Shown here: one piece after another, positions 1-7,579 of the stretch
How positions within the stretch are numbered: the stretch's first letter is position 1
Layout: every line of letters starts with the position of its first letter
NCBI RefSeq assembly: GCF_014206975.1
Contig: NZ_JACHOU010000001.1
Span: 682,001-746,000 of the forward strand
Origin: Aminobacter aganoensis
GTDB taxonomy: Bacteria > Pseudomonadota > Alphaproteobacteria > Rhizobiales > Rhizobiaceae
Direction of reading: 5' to 3'
DNA: 64,000 nt
Translations under genes and position numbers: made by a program
Notes under the pieces: generated by a model
Database searches by the model: none
Seen by the model: the letters and a program-made list of their open reading frames with translations, nothing else
What the model was told of the DNA's origin: nothing

Positions 1-584
1 TGCCACTTCAGGATCGAGCGCCCCGATGCCTCGAGCACCTCCAGCGCGCGCACGATACGCTGGCCGTCGCTGGCCTTGAGCCGCATCGCCACCTCGCTGT
101 CGACCCGCATCAGCAGCCGGTGCAGCCTGGGTGCGCCTTCCTCGTTCAGCCGCCAGCGCCAGCGGTCGCGGATTTCGGTCGGAATTTCGGGCATCTCCGA
201 GATGCCTTCTGCCAGCGCCCGGAAATAGAGTCCGGTCCCGCCGACGAAGATCGGCGGCCTGTCGTCGAACAGGCCGCTGTCCGCCAGAACCGCCACGTCG
301 CGCAGCCATGTCCCCGTGGAATAGGCCGTCGCCGGCGACACGTGGCCGTAGAGGAAATGCCGCGCGCGGCGGAGATCATCGGTGCCCGGCCGGGCCGTCA
401 GCACGCTGAGCACGTCATAGACCTGCATCGAATCGGCATTGACGATCACGCCGCCGTCGCGCTCGGCAAGCTTAAGCGCCAGCGCCGACTTGCCGCTGGC
501 CGTCGGCCCGGCTATCAGGGTCGCGTTCTTGATGCGCCCCTCGCTTGTTCCGGAATTTTCGATGCCGCTCGTCGCCACGCTCAT
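1..584 (-). CDS. miaA: tRNA dimethylallyltransferase MiaA (partial)
   Basis: Transfers a dimethylallyl group to A37 of tRNAs reading UNN codons. About 194 N-terminal residues are visible; the C-terminus lies beyond the left edge. The P-loop GPTASGKS sits near residues 26-33, followed by the NADSMQVY and FVGGTGLY family motifs and QRIVRALEV near the edge. The ATG at 582-584 is the first plausible start and lies inside the 5' end of the oppositely oriented serB, so the two genes overlap head-to-head by 23 bases. Family assignment is firm; the exact start is inferred. Confidence 0.95.
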   Translation of the reverse strand, partial: MSVATSGIENSGTSEGRIKNATLIAGPTASGKSALALKLAERDGGVIVNADSMQVYDVLSVLTARPGTDDLRRARHFLYGHVSPATAYSTGTWLRDVAVLADSGLFDDRPPIFVGGTGLYFRALAEGISEMPEIPTEIRDRWRWRLNEEGAPRLHRLLMRVDSEVAMRLKASDGQRIVRALEVLEASGRSILKW

Positions 585-1446
585 GTCCCATCCCGACCGC
601 GCTCTGCTGCTGCCGTCCCTTGCCGATAAGGCCTGCCGCGCCCTCGGTGCAAGCGCCATTGTGTGGCTCGACGCCAACATCGCCTGCGACATGGCCTTGC
701 CATCGGGGCTTTCGGTCGACGACGCGAACGCAGCGCTGGCTGCCTCCCTTGCCGGCGAAACCATCGACTTCGTCGTCCAGGACAACGCGACGCGTAGGAA
801 AAAGATCCTCATTGCCGACATGGATTCGACCATGATCGACCAGGAATGCATCGACGAACTGGCCGACGAGATCGGCGTCAAGGATCGTGTCGCCGACATC
901 ACCGCACGCTCGATGAATGGCGAAATCGCCTTCGAGCCGGCACTGCGCGAGCGCGTGGCCCTGCTTGCCGGCCTCGACGCCTCCGTCATCGACCGCATTA
1001 TCGACACCCGTCTGACCCTCGCCTCGGGTGGCCAGGCGCTGGTCGCAACCATGAAGGCGCACGGCGCCTACTCAGCGCTGGTCTCCGGCGGCTTCGACGT
1101 GTTCACCTCGCGCATCGCGGCCAAGCTTGGCTTCGACGAAAACCGCGCCAACCACCTGATCGAAGCCGACGGCCGCCTCGCCGGCAAGGTTTCCGAGCCG
1201 ATCCTCGGCCGCGCCGCCAAGGCCGATGCGCTGAACGAGATTTCCCGGCGCCTCGGCCTCACCGTGGACGATGCCATCGCCGTCGGCGACGGCGCCAACG
1301 ACCTCGACATGATCCGCCTGGCCGGCAGCGGCGTTGCTCTCCACGCCAAGCCCTCCGTGGCCGCTGAAGCCAGGATCCGCATCGACCACGCGGATCTCAC
1401 CGCCCTGCTCTATCTCCAGGGCTACAGCCGCAGCGACTTCGCCTGA
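562..1446 (+). CDS. serB: phosphoserine phosphatase SerB
   Basis: Dephosphorylates O-phospho-L-serine in the last step of serine synthesis (HAD superfamily). Counting from the ATG at 562 gives 294 residues, normal for alphaproteobacterial SerB. HAD motif I is DMDSTMID with nucleophile Asp86 and acid/base Asp88; motif II is LVSGGFDVF and motif III/IV includes [11 protein letters not shown] longer upstream open frame exists, but it runs through miaA and adds no conserved residues, so this start was chosen. The stop codon overlaps the start of the next gene by one base (TGATG), suggesting coupled translation. Confidence 0.95.
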   Translation: MPLVATLMSHPDRALLLPSLADKACRALGASAIVWLDANIACDMALPSGLSVDDANAALAASLAGETIDFVVQDNATRRKKILIADMDSTMIDQECIDELADEIGVKDRVADITARSMNGEIAFEPALRERVALLAGLDASVIDRIIDTRLTLASGGQALVATMKAHGAYSALVSGGFDVFTSRIAAKLGFDENRANHLIEADGRLAGKVSEPILGRAAKADALNEISRRLGLTVDDAIAVGDGANDLDMIRLAGSGVALHAKPSVAAEARIRIDHADLTALLYLQGYSRSDFA

Positions 1447-2018
1447 TGGAACCGCTCCGCACCCACCGCCTGATCCTGCGCAACTGGGAGGAGCGCGACC
1501 GCGTACTTTTCCATCGCATCAACGCCGACGACACGGTGATGGAGTTCTTCCCGATGCGCCGCAACCGTGCCGACAGCGACGCGCTGCTCGACAGGCTGGC
1601 GAGCGGCGTCGATCGAGATGGCTTCGGTTTCGCCGCCGCCGAGATTGCTGGGACCGGTGAATGCATCGGCTTCGTCGGCATCACTCGTACCGATCTGGAG
1701 CCCTTCATCCCACAGGGAACGATGGAGATCGGCTGGCGGCTTGCCCCCGAATTCTGGGGCAAGGGTTATGTCACCGAAGCGTCCGAGGCCTGGCTCGCTC
1801 ACGCCTTCGACGTGATTGGCGAAGACGAGGTCGTTTCCTTTGCCGTCTGGAACAACCATCGTTCGACCGCCGTCATGCAGCGGCTCGGCATGCAGCACGA
1901 CCCGTCTGGCGATTTCGACCACCCGCGCGTGCCCGAGACACATCCCGAATTGAAGCGGCACCTGCTCTACAGATTACCGCGCAGCCTGTGGCAGGAACGA
2001 AAAAAGGCGGCCAGATAA
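1446..2018 (+). CDS. GNAT family N-acetyltransferase (RimJ/RimL type)
   Basis: A 190-residue acetyltransferase of the RimJ/RimL-like GNAT group. It opens with the typical TxRLILRNW segment, has an EIGWRLAPEFWGKGYVTEA acetyl-CoA-binding block (the usual RxxGxG loop appears as FWGKGY), and ends with the N..S..VMQRLGM motif. The substrate cannot be read from sequence; ribosomal protein or small-molecule acetylation are both possible. It is translationally coupled to serB, and its stop codon lies in the loop of a strong hairpin. Confidence 0.85.
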   Translation: MEPLRTHRLILRNWEERDRVLFHRINADDTVMEFFPMRRNRADSDALLDRLASGVDRDGFGFAAAEIAGTGECIGFVGITRTDLEPFIPQGTMEIGWRLAPEFWGKGYVTEASEAWLAHAFDVIGEDEVVSFAVWNNHRSTAVMQRLGMQHDPSGDFDHPRVPETHPELKRHLLYRLPRSLWQERKKAAR

Positions 2019-2028
2019 CCGCCTTTTT
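2001..2028. terminator. bidirectional rho-independent terminator
   Basis: Arms AAAAAGGCGG (2001-2010) and CCGCCTTTTT (2019-2028) are perfectly complementary around an 8-nt loop that contains the acetyltransferase stop codon. The T run on one side and the A run on the other let it serve both the rightward serB unit and the leftward htrA gene that ends at 2063. Confidence 0.85.
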
Positions 2029-2062
2029 CTTTTGTTTCAGTGAGTTGTCGCCGTTTCCGGAC

Positions 2063-3571
2063 TCAGTCCATGCGGATCGTCACGAACCGCAGCTCGCCGG
2101 TCTTGGAGGCGAGCATCAGCAGTGCGTTCTTGCGGCCCTGTTCCTTCAGCGCGGTGATGCGGTCCATCACCTCCTTGGGCGTCGACACCGATTCCTGGGC
2201 GATCTCGGTGATCACCTCGCCGGCGACGATGCCGCGCTCCGCGGCAGCCGAATCCTTGGCGACCGCCGTCACCACCACGCCCGACACGTCGGCCGCGATG
2301 CCGAATTTGGCGCGCGTATCGTCGTTGAGCTCGCCGATGGTCATGCCGAGCATGCTTGCGGTTGCGACTTCGGCGCCCTTGTCGGCGCCCTCGTCCGGCT
2401 TGGCCGCTTCGCCTTCGGCCAGCTTCTCGCCATCCTCCAGCCTTCCGAGCGTGACCTTTACCGTCTGCTCGACGCCTTTGCGCACGATCACCACATCGAC
2501 CGCCTTGCCCACCGGGCTCTCGGCGACGACGCGCGGCAGGTCGCGCATCTCGACGACATCCTTGCCGTCGAACTTGATGACCACGTCGCCCGGCTGGATG
2601 ACGCCGTTGTCGACAGGTCCGCCCTTGATGATGCCGGCCACCAGGGCGCCCTTGGCGGTCGTCATGCCGAGGCTTTCGGCGATATCGTCGGTCACCGGCT
2701 GGATGCGCACGCCAAGCCAGCCGCGGCGCGTCTCGCCGAACTCGGTCAGTTGCTGCACCACGCCCGTCGCGATTTCGGCCGGGATCGAGAAGCCGATACC
2801 GATCGAGCCGCCCGACGGCGAAATGATCGCCGTATTGATGCCGATCACCTCGCCCTCCATGTTGAACAGCGGTCCGCCAGAATTGCCACGGTTGATCGCA
2901 GCGTCGGTCTGGATGAAATCGTCATAGGGGCCGGAATTGATGTCGCGGTTGCGCGCCGAGATGATGCCGACCGTCACCGTGCCGCCGAGGCCGAACGGGT
3001 TGCCGATGGCCATTACCCAGTCGCCGATCCGCATCTTGTTGGAATCGCCGAACTTCACCGCCGTCAGCTTCTTGGCCTTCGGGTCGATCTTGAGCACGGC
3101 AATGTCGGTCTTGGTGTCGGTTCCGACCAATTCGGCCTTCAGCTTCGAACCGTCCGAGAAATTCACCTCGATCTCATCGGCGTCGGCAATGACGTGGTTG
3201 TTGGTCACCACGATGCCTTGTTCGGCATCGACGACAAAACCGGAGCCGAGCGACTGCACCTTCTGCGAGCCGCCATTGTTCTGGCCTTCGCGGTCCTTGA
3301 AGAAGTCGTCGAAGAAGTCCTGGAACGGCGAGCCCTCGGGCAATTGCGGCATCGGGACAGCATTCTCGCCCTCCCCGCCCTTCACCGTCTGAGAGGTCGA
3401 GATGTTGACCACCGCGCCCAGCAGGCCCTCGGCGAGATTGGCGACCGATTCCGGCCCTTGCGCGAATGCAGGTGTCACGAAGGACGGGGCGGCGGTCGCA
3501 CCGATCATCAGCGCCGTCGTGGCGGCCAGAGAGGCCTTTCGCATGGCGCGCAAAAGGGGCGTGGAAATCAT
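2063..3571 (-). CDS. DegP/HtrA-family periplasmic serine protease (Do type)
   Basis: Periplasmic protease/chaperone for misfolded envelope proteins, 502 residues. An N-terminal signal peptide ends near AFA-Q38. The trypsin-like domain shows the triad His126 (TNNHVI), Asp156 (KTDIAVLK) and Ser231 (GNSGGPL). Two PDZ domains follow (about 280-370 and 405-495), separated by an acidic/Ala-rich linker. It is the last gene of the folA-hflK-hflC-DUF2065 block, fitting a shared role in envelope quality control with HflKC. DegQ/MucD-like naming is equally possible. Confidence 0.93.
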   Translation of the reverse strand: MISTPLLRAMRKASLAATTALMIGATAAPSFVTPAFAQGPESVANLAEGLLGAVVNISTSQTVKGGEGENAVPMPQLPEGSPFQDFFDDFFKDREGQNNGGSQKVQSLGSGFVVDAEQGIVVTNNHVIADADEIEVNFSDGSKLKAELVGTDTKTDIAVLKIDPKAKKLTAVKFGDSNKMRIGDWVMAIGNPFGLGGTVTVGIISARNRDINSGPYDDFIQTDAAINRGNSGGPLFNMEGEVIGINTAIISPSGGSIGIGFSIPAEIATGVVQQLTEFGETRRGWLGVRIQPVTDDIAESLGMTTAKGALVAGIIKGGPVDNGVIQPGDVVIKFDGKDVVEMRDLPRVVAESPVGKAVDVVIVRKGVEQTVKVTLGRLEDGEKLAEGEAAKPDEGADKGAEVATASMLGMTIGELNDDTRAKFGIAADVSGVVVTAVAKDSAAAERGIVAGEVITEIAQESVSTPKEVMDRITALKEQGRKNALLMLASKTGELRFVTIRMD

Positions 3572-3694
3572 CGATGAAGCCTCCCGGGCTGTCTTGGCTT
3601 TCAGCGCGCCGGGCCGTCCGGACGCGAAGCGCCATGATCAAAATAAATAAGGCCTGTTTGCGGCTATTGCCATCGGCGCGGAATAAATCATCCG

Positions 3695-3880
3695 TTATCC
3701 CCGGATGAGCCAGACAATGCCGACGCCGATGGCGATTGCGGCAAGGCCGACTGTCCTGAGGACGGCGTCGGGCATGTCGGTCACCTGCGCCGCCATCTTC
3801 CTGGCGGCGGCAGGAAAGCCACCATAGACCAGGCCCTCCAATACGAGGACCAGGCCTATGGCGACGATAAAGTCCCGCAC
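3695..3880 (-). CDS. DUF2065 family small membrane protein
   Basis: A 61-residue protein starting at a GTG (3878-3880), five bases after the hflC stop. Two hydrophobic segments (about residues 3-20 and 40-58, the last reading AIAIGVGIVWLI) predict two membrane helices. DUF2065 proteins commonly sit directly after hflC, and that position is the main support here. Function is not established; a role as a small HflKC-associated factor is only inference. Confidence 0.85.
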   Translation of the reverse strand: MRDFIVAIGLVLVLEGLVYGGFPAAARKMAAQVTDMPDAVLRTVGLAAIAIGVGIVWLIRG

Positions 3881-3884
3881 CTGC

Positions 3885-4820
3885 TTAGTTGCTGGTGCTG
3901 GGGGCTGCAGCGCCGGCGGCGGGAGCCGGCGTTGCGTTGTTGCTGCTGTCAGGGCTGCGGAAGTAGCGGAAGAATTCCGATTCCGGCGACAGCACCATGG
4001 TCGTGCCGTCTGCATTCAGCGCGGTTCCATAGGCGCTCATCGAGCGGTAGAAATCGAAGAACTCCGGATCGCGGTTGAACGCATTGGCAAACACCGCGGA
4101 GCGTTGGGCTTCGCCCTCACCGCGCAGGATTTCCGATTCCTTCTGCGCCTCGGCGACGATCTCGACCACTTCGCGGTCGGCACGGGCGCGAATACGCTGT
4201 GCCGCTTCGCGGCCGCGCGCCCTCAGCCTTTCGGCCTCGGCCAGACGCTCGGCCTTCATGCGGTCGAAGGTCTGCTGCGACACCTCCTGGGTAAGGTCGG
4301 TGCGGCGAATGCGGACGTCCTGGATTTCGAGACCCAGCGACGTCGCGTCCGGCTGCAGCTGGTCGCGAACCTCGCGCATCATTGCCGCGCGCTCTTCCGA
4401 AAGTGCCGCTTCGAAGCCACGCACGCCGTAGACACGGCGCAGGGCCGCATCGAAGCGGGTGCGCAGGCGCTGTTCGGCCAGTTCCACGCTACCCGAAACC
4501 GTCGAGCGGAACCGGCGGGCGTCGTTGATGCGATAGGCGATGAAGGCATCGACGTCGTAGAACTTGCCGCCCGAAACCTGGACGCGGATGTCGTCGAGGT
4601 CGAGACGCAGCACGCGGTCCTCGATGACCTGCACATTGTCGGCCTCGAACATCGAGAACGGCGCCTTGAAGTAGATCCCCGGCTCGGTCTTGACGTCGAC
4701 GATCTCGCCGAAACGCAGCACGATGGCTTGCTGGCGCTCGTTGACCACGAAGATCGACGACCAGATCAGGAACAGGATGATCGCGGCGAAAACGCCGATG
4801 ATGGGAAGACGATTGGACAT
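3885..4820 (-). CDS. hflC: HflC protease modulator
   Basis: Partner of HflK in the SPFH-domain complex that surrounds and restrains FtsH at the inner membrane. The 311-residue protein has one N-terminal membrane anchor (about residues 7-25, GVFAAIILFLIW), a prohibitin/SPFH domain beginning at VVNERQQAIVLRFGE, and a charged coiled-coil stretch around residues 200-245. It ends in an Ala/Pro-rich tail. Its ATG overlaps the hflK stop by one base, as expected for a stoichiometric pair. Confidence 0.95.
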   Translation of the reverse strand: MSNRLPIIGVFAAIILFLIWSSIFVVNERQQAIVLRFGEIVDVKTEPGIYFKAPFSMFEADNVQVIEDRVLRLDLDDIRVQVSGGKFYDVDAFIAYRINDARRFRSTVSGSVELAEQRLRTRFDAALRRVYGVRGFEAALSEERAAMMREVRDQLQPDATSLGLEIQDVRIRRTDLTQEVSQQTFDRMKAERLAEAERLRARGREAAQRIRARADREVVEIVAEAQKESEILRGEGEAQRSAVFANAFNRDPEFFDFYRSMSAYGTALNADGTTMVLSPESEFFRYFRSPDSSNNATPAPAAGAAAPSTSN

Positions 4821-5920
4821 TAGTTGCCTCCCGCCGCCGGAGCGCGCTTCTGCAGTTCGGGCAATGGCAGATAGGGCACCACGCCCTGTCCGTTGCCCTG
4901 CTCGACGATCACCTTGCCGGAGCCCTGGAGCACCTTTTCCATCGTTTCGAGATAGAGGCGCTTGCGGGTCACGTCGGGCGCCTTGGCATATTCGTCATAG
5001 ACCGAGATGAAGCGCTGGGCCTCACCTTCGGCTTCCTGCACGACACGGTTCTTGTAGGCGGCGGCGTCTTCGCGGACTTGCGCCGCCTCGCCTCGCGCCT
5101 GGCCGAGCTTCTGGTTCGAATACTGGTTGGATTCCTCGACGAAGCGGTCTTCGTCCTGTTCGGCACGCTGCACCTCGTCGAATGCATCGGCCACTTCGCG
5201 CGGCGGCGCAGCATCCTCGATCGAGATCGCGTTGACGGCGAGGCCCGCGCCATACTGGTCGAGCGTCGCCTGGATGATGTCGCGAACGCCGGCGGCAATG
5301 CCCTGGCGGTCGTCGCGGAAGATGTCCTGAGCCGGACGGCGCCCGACCACTTCGCGCATCGCGCTTTCGGCAATCTGGCGAACCATCACGTCTGGTTCGG
5401 AAACCTTGAACAGATAGGCTTGCGGGTCGGAGACCTGGTAGGCAACGGAGAACTTCACGTCGACGATGTTCTGGTCCCCCGAAAGCATCAGGCCGGACGA
5501 GGTGCTGCCGCGTACTTCGCCGATATTGACCAGCTTTTCAGCCGTGTTGACCTTCTCGACGGTTTCGATCGGCCACCAATGGAAATGCAGGCCCGGCTGC
5601 GACAGTTCCTGCTTCGGCTTGCCGAAGCGCAGTTCGACGGCCAATTCGTCAGGCTGGACGGTGTAGATCGACTGGAATGCCCACAGCGCCAGCAAGCCCG
5701 CGCCAATCAGGCCGAACACCATGGCGCTCGAACCGCCGCCGCCCGGAAGCGCACGCTTCAGCCGGTCCTGCCCCTTGCGGATGATGTCTTCGAGATCGGG
5801 AGGCGAGCCCTGCGGTCCACCTGGCCGCGGTCCCTGCCCCCAGGGGCCACCGCCGCCGCCGCCACCGCTGCCGCCGCCCCATGGGCCGCCGCCGCCTCCA
5901 TTTTGATTGTTCCAGGGCAT
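4820..5920 (-). CDS. hflK: HflK protease modulator
   Basis: FtsH-protease regulator paired with HflC. The 366-residue protein starts with a very Gly-rich cytosolic segment (residues 1-62), then a membrane helix (about 66-84) and an SPFH domain starting YTVQPDELAVELRFG. A Glu/Gln/Arg-rich coiled coil covers about 225-310. A good ribosome site (AAAGGA, six bases before ATG) supports the start. The Gly-rich N-terminus is typical of HflK. Confidence 0.95.
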   Translation of the reverse strand: MPWNNQNGGGGGPWGGGSGGGGGGGPWGQGPRPGGPQGSPPDLEDIIRKGQDRLKRALPGGGGSSAMVFGLIGAGLLALWAFQSIYTVQPDELAVELRFGKPKQELSQPGLHFHWWPIETVEKVNTAEKLVNIGEVRGSTSSGLMLSGDQNIVDVKFSVAYQVSDPQAYLFKVSEPDVMVRQIAESAMREVVGRRPAQDIFRDDRQGIAAGVRDIIQATLDQYGAGLAVNAISIEDAAPPREVADAFDEVQRAEQDEDRFVEESNQYSNQKLGQARGEAAQVREDAAAYKNRVVQEAEGEAQRFISVYDEYAKAPDVTRKRLYLETMEKVLQGSGKVIVEQGNGQGVVPYLPLPELQKRAPAAGGN

Positions 5921-6069
5921 GAAAGTCCTTTCGACTACGTATTATTGGCGGCCGCGCCTGAAACGGCCGGATATTTCCTACCACCATCTATAGGCATGCG
6001 ATCAAGCGCTTTCAACGCAATGGGCCGTAAGCGCTTCTGATTTCACTACATATGTATGAAACCACGACC

Positions 6070-6588
6070 TCAATGCACCTCGTGGCGCTTCTCGTAAACT
6101 GTATAGCGTGTCGCATGGCTGTCTTTTTCGCCGGCGGGCAATTCCTCCGAACGGACAACCGTCCAGACCGCCGGGTCGATCGTCGGGAAGCGTGTGTCGC
6201 CGTCGGGGCTGGCCAGCACATGCGTGACATGCAGCCGGTCGGCCAGCGGAAGCGCCTGGCGATAGATCTCGCCGCCACCGATCACGCAGATTTCGGTGAC
6301 GCCCGGCTTCAGGCGTCCCTTCGCGGTGGCCAGTGTGATCGCGTCTTCGACCGATTGTACCGTCTCGGCGCCCTCGACCCGGTAGGCCGGATCGCGGCTG
6401 ACGACGATGTTGAGCCGGCCCGGCAAAGGCTTGCCGATGCTCTCATAGGTTTTTCGCCCCATGATGATCGGTTTGCCCATCGTGTCGGCCTTGAAGCGCT
6501 TGAGATCGCTCGACAGCTTCCACGGCAGGCCGTTGTCGCGCCCGATCACCCCGTTTTCGGCAATCGCCACATAGATCGCTACGTCCAT
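6070..6588 (-). CDS. folA: dihydrofolate reductase
   Basis: Reduces dihydrofolate to tetrahydrofolate with NADPH, completing the cycle driven by thymidylate synthase. The 172-residue form begins MDVAIYVAIAENGVIG; catalytic Asp28 lies in LSSDLKRFK, with NADPH-site motifs MGRKTYESIG and VIGGGEIY. A longer upstream frame adds only non-conserved Arg-rich sequence, so the ATG at 6586-6588 is preferred. thyA, often adjacent in related genomes, is 6.6 kb away across the sensor-kinase block. Confidence 0.95.
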   Translation of the reverse strand: MDVAIYVAIAENGVIGRDNGLPWKLSSDLKRFKADTMGKPIIMGRKTYESIGKPLPGRLNIVVSRDPAYRVEGAETVQSVEDAITLATAKGRLKPGVTEICVIGGGEIYRQALPLADRLHVTHVLASPDGDTRFPTIDPAVWTVVRSEELPAGEKDSHATRYTVYEKRHEVH

Positions 6589-6810
6589 CAGCCGCCGCTC
6601 CCTTTGCCCGCGGCCTTGGCCTTGGCACGTTCGAACCCTCGTCAGGGCAATTTCGCTGCTCCCGCCACAATATGGACGGTCGCTTGCCATGACAGGCAAA
6701 CTGTATGTTGCCCCCCGGCCATAGTCCAGATTCAGCCAAGGTTGTCCGCACCTTGAGACTGCGGCAATTGTGCAGGCCCGGGCCGTCGGCTTGCACAGAT
6801 ACGGTTGATG

Positions 6811-7521
6811 CTAGGAGTACAGGTAACCCACGCCGCGTATCGTCTTGATCACTTCCGGCTTGGAGGGATCGTTCTCGATCTTCTTTCGCAACCGGGAGAT
6901 CCGGATGTCGATGCTGCGGTCGAAGGGATCCCAGCCGCGATCGTGGGCGAGTTCCAGCAACTGGTCGCGATTGAGCGTCTTTCCGCGATTGTCGGCGAAG
7001 ACTTTCAGCAGCCGGAACTCCATCGGCGTGATGGCGATGTCGGCGCCCTCGGGATCGGACATCTTGTGGGTTTCCAGATCGAGCCGGCAATTGCCGAACC
7101 TGACGACATGCGGGCCCAGATGGTCGCCCAGGCCAATCGCCTGCTCGTGCCCCGATGTGCGCCGCAGCACGGCCTTGACGCGCGCAAGCAGTTCCCTGAG
7201 GTCGACGGGCTTGGCGATGTAGTCATCCGCGCCGACCTCCAGGCCGACCACCCGGTCGATGATCTCAGCCGAGCCGGTCAGCATGATGATGGCGACCTTC
7301 GAATGCTCGCGCATGTAGCGGGCCAATGACAGGCCGTCTTCGCCCGGCATCCGGATGTCGAGGATGACGACGTCGATGGGCTGGGTGTCGACGAGCTCGC
7401 GCAGCGCCGGCCCGGCGTCGGCGGTCGTCACGGCGTAGCCATTGCGTTCCAGATACTCCGCGACCGTGTCGCGTAAATCCGGCTCGTCGTCGCAGACAAC
7501 GATGTGCGGGTTAGCGGTCAA
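6811..7521 (-). CDS. OmpR-family response regulator
   Basis: Transcription factor of a two-component system, 236 residues from a TTG start (7519-7521) preceded by GAGGA; a GTG at 7588-7590 would extend it into the kinase gene but lacks a ribosome site. The receiver domain has acidic pocket Asp11/Asp12, phospho-acceptor Asp55 (VVILDIRMPG), Thr82 and Lys104. The C-terminal winged helix includes TPMEFRLLKVFADN and ends IKTIRGVGYLYS, classic for OmpR/PhoB. It lies just downstream of a hybrid histidine kinase and probably receives its phosphate. Predicted to bind the repeated two-box motif in this block (inference). Confidence 0.93.
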   Translation of the reverse strand: MTANPHIVVCDDEPDLRDTVAEYLERNGYAVTTADAGPALRELVDTQPIDVVILDIRMPGEDGLSLARYMREHSKVAIIMLTGSAEIIDRVVGLEVGADDYIAKPVDLRELLARVKAVLRRTSGHEQAIGLGDHLGPHVVRFGNCRLDLETHKMSDPEGADIAITPMEFRLLKVFADNRGKTLNRDQLLELAHDRGWDPFDRSIDIRISRLRKKIENDPSKPEVIKTIRGVGYLYS

Positions 7522-7579
7522 CGATTCCTCATCTCTGCTAAAAATAGCCTTCTTCGCAAGGGCAGGCAAACGCTGGCTT

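Noticed and set aside
2025-2041. CTGAAACAAAAG on the minus strand, similar to box A of the repeated motif
   Set aside because: It overlaps the T-rich side of a terminator, has no second box at the right spacing and no start codon about 112 bases downstream.
1661-3577. A 638-codon rightward frame opposite htrA
   Set aside because: It is His/Asp/Arg-rich antisense shadow of a clear HtrA gene with a complete catalytic triad; GC-rich genomes produce many such frames.
5721-5906. A Pro-rich small protein on the plus strand
   Set aside because: It is the antisense of the Gly-rich HflK N-terminus.
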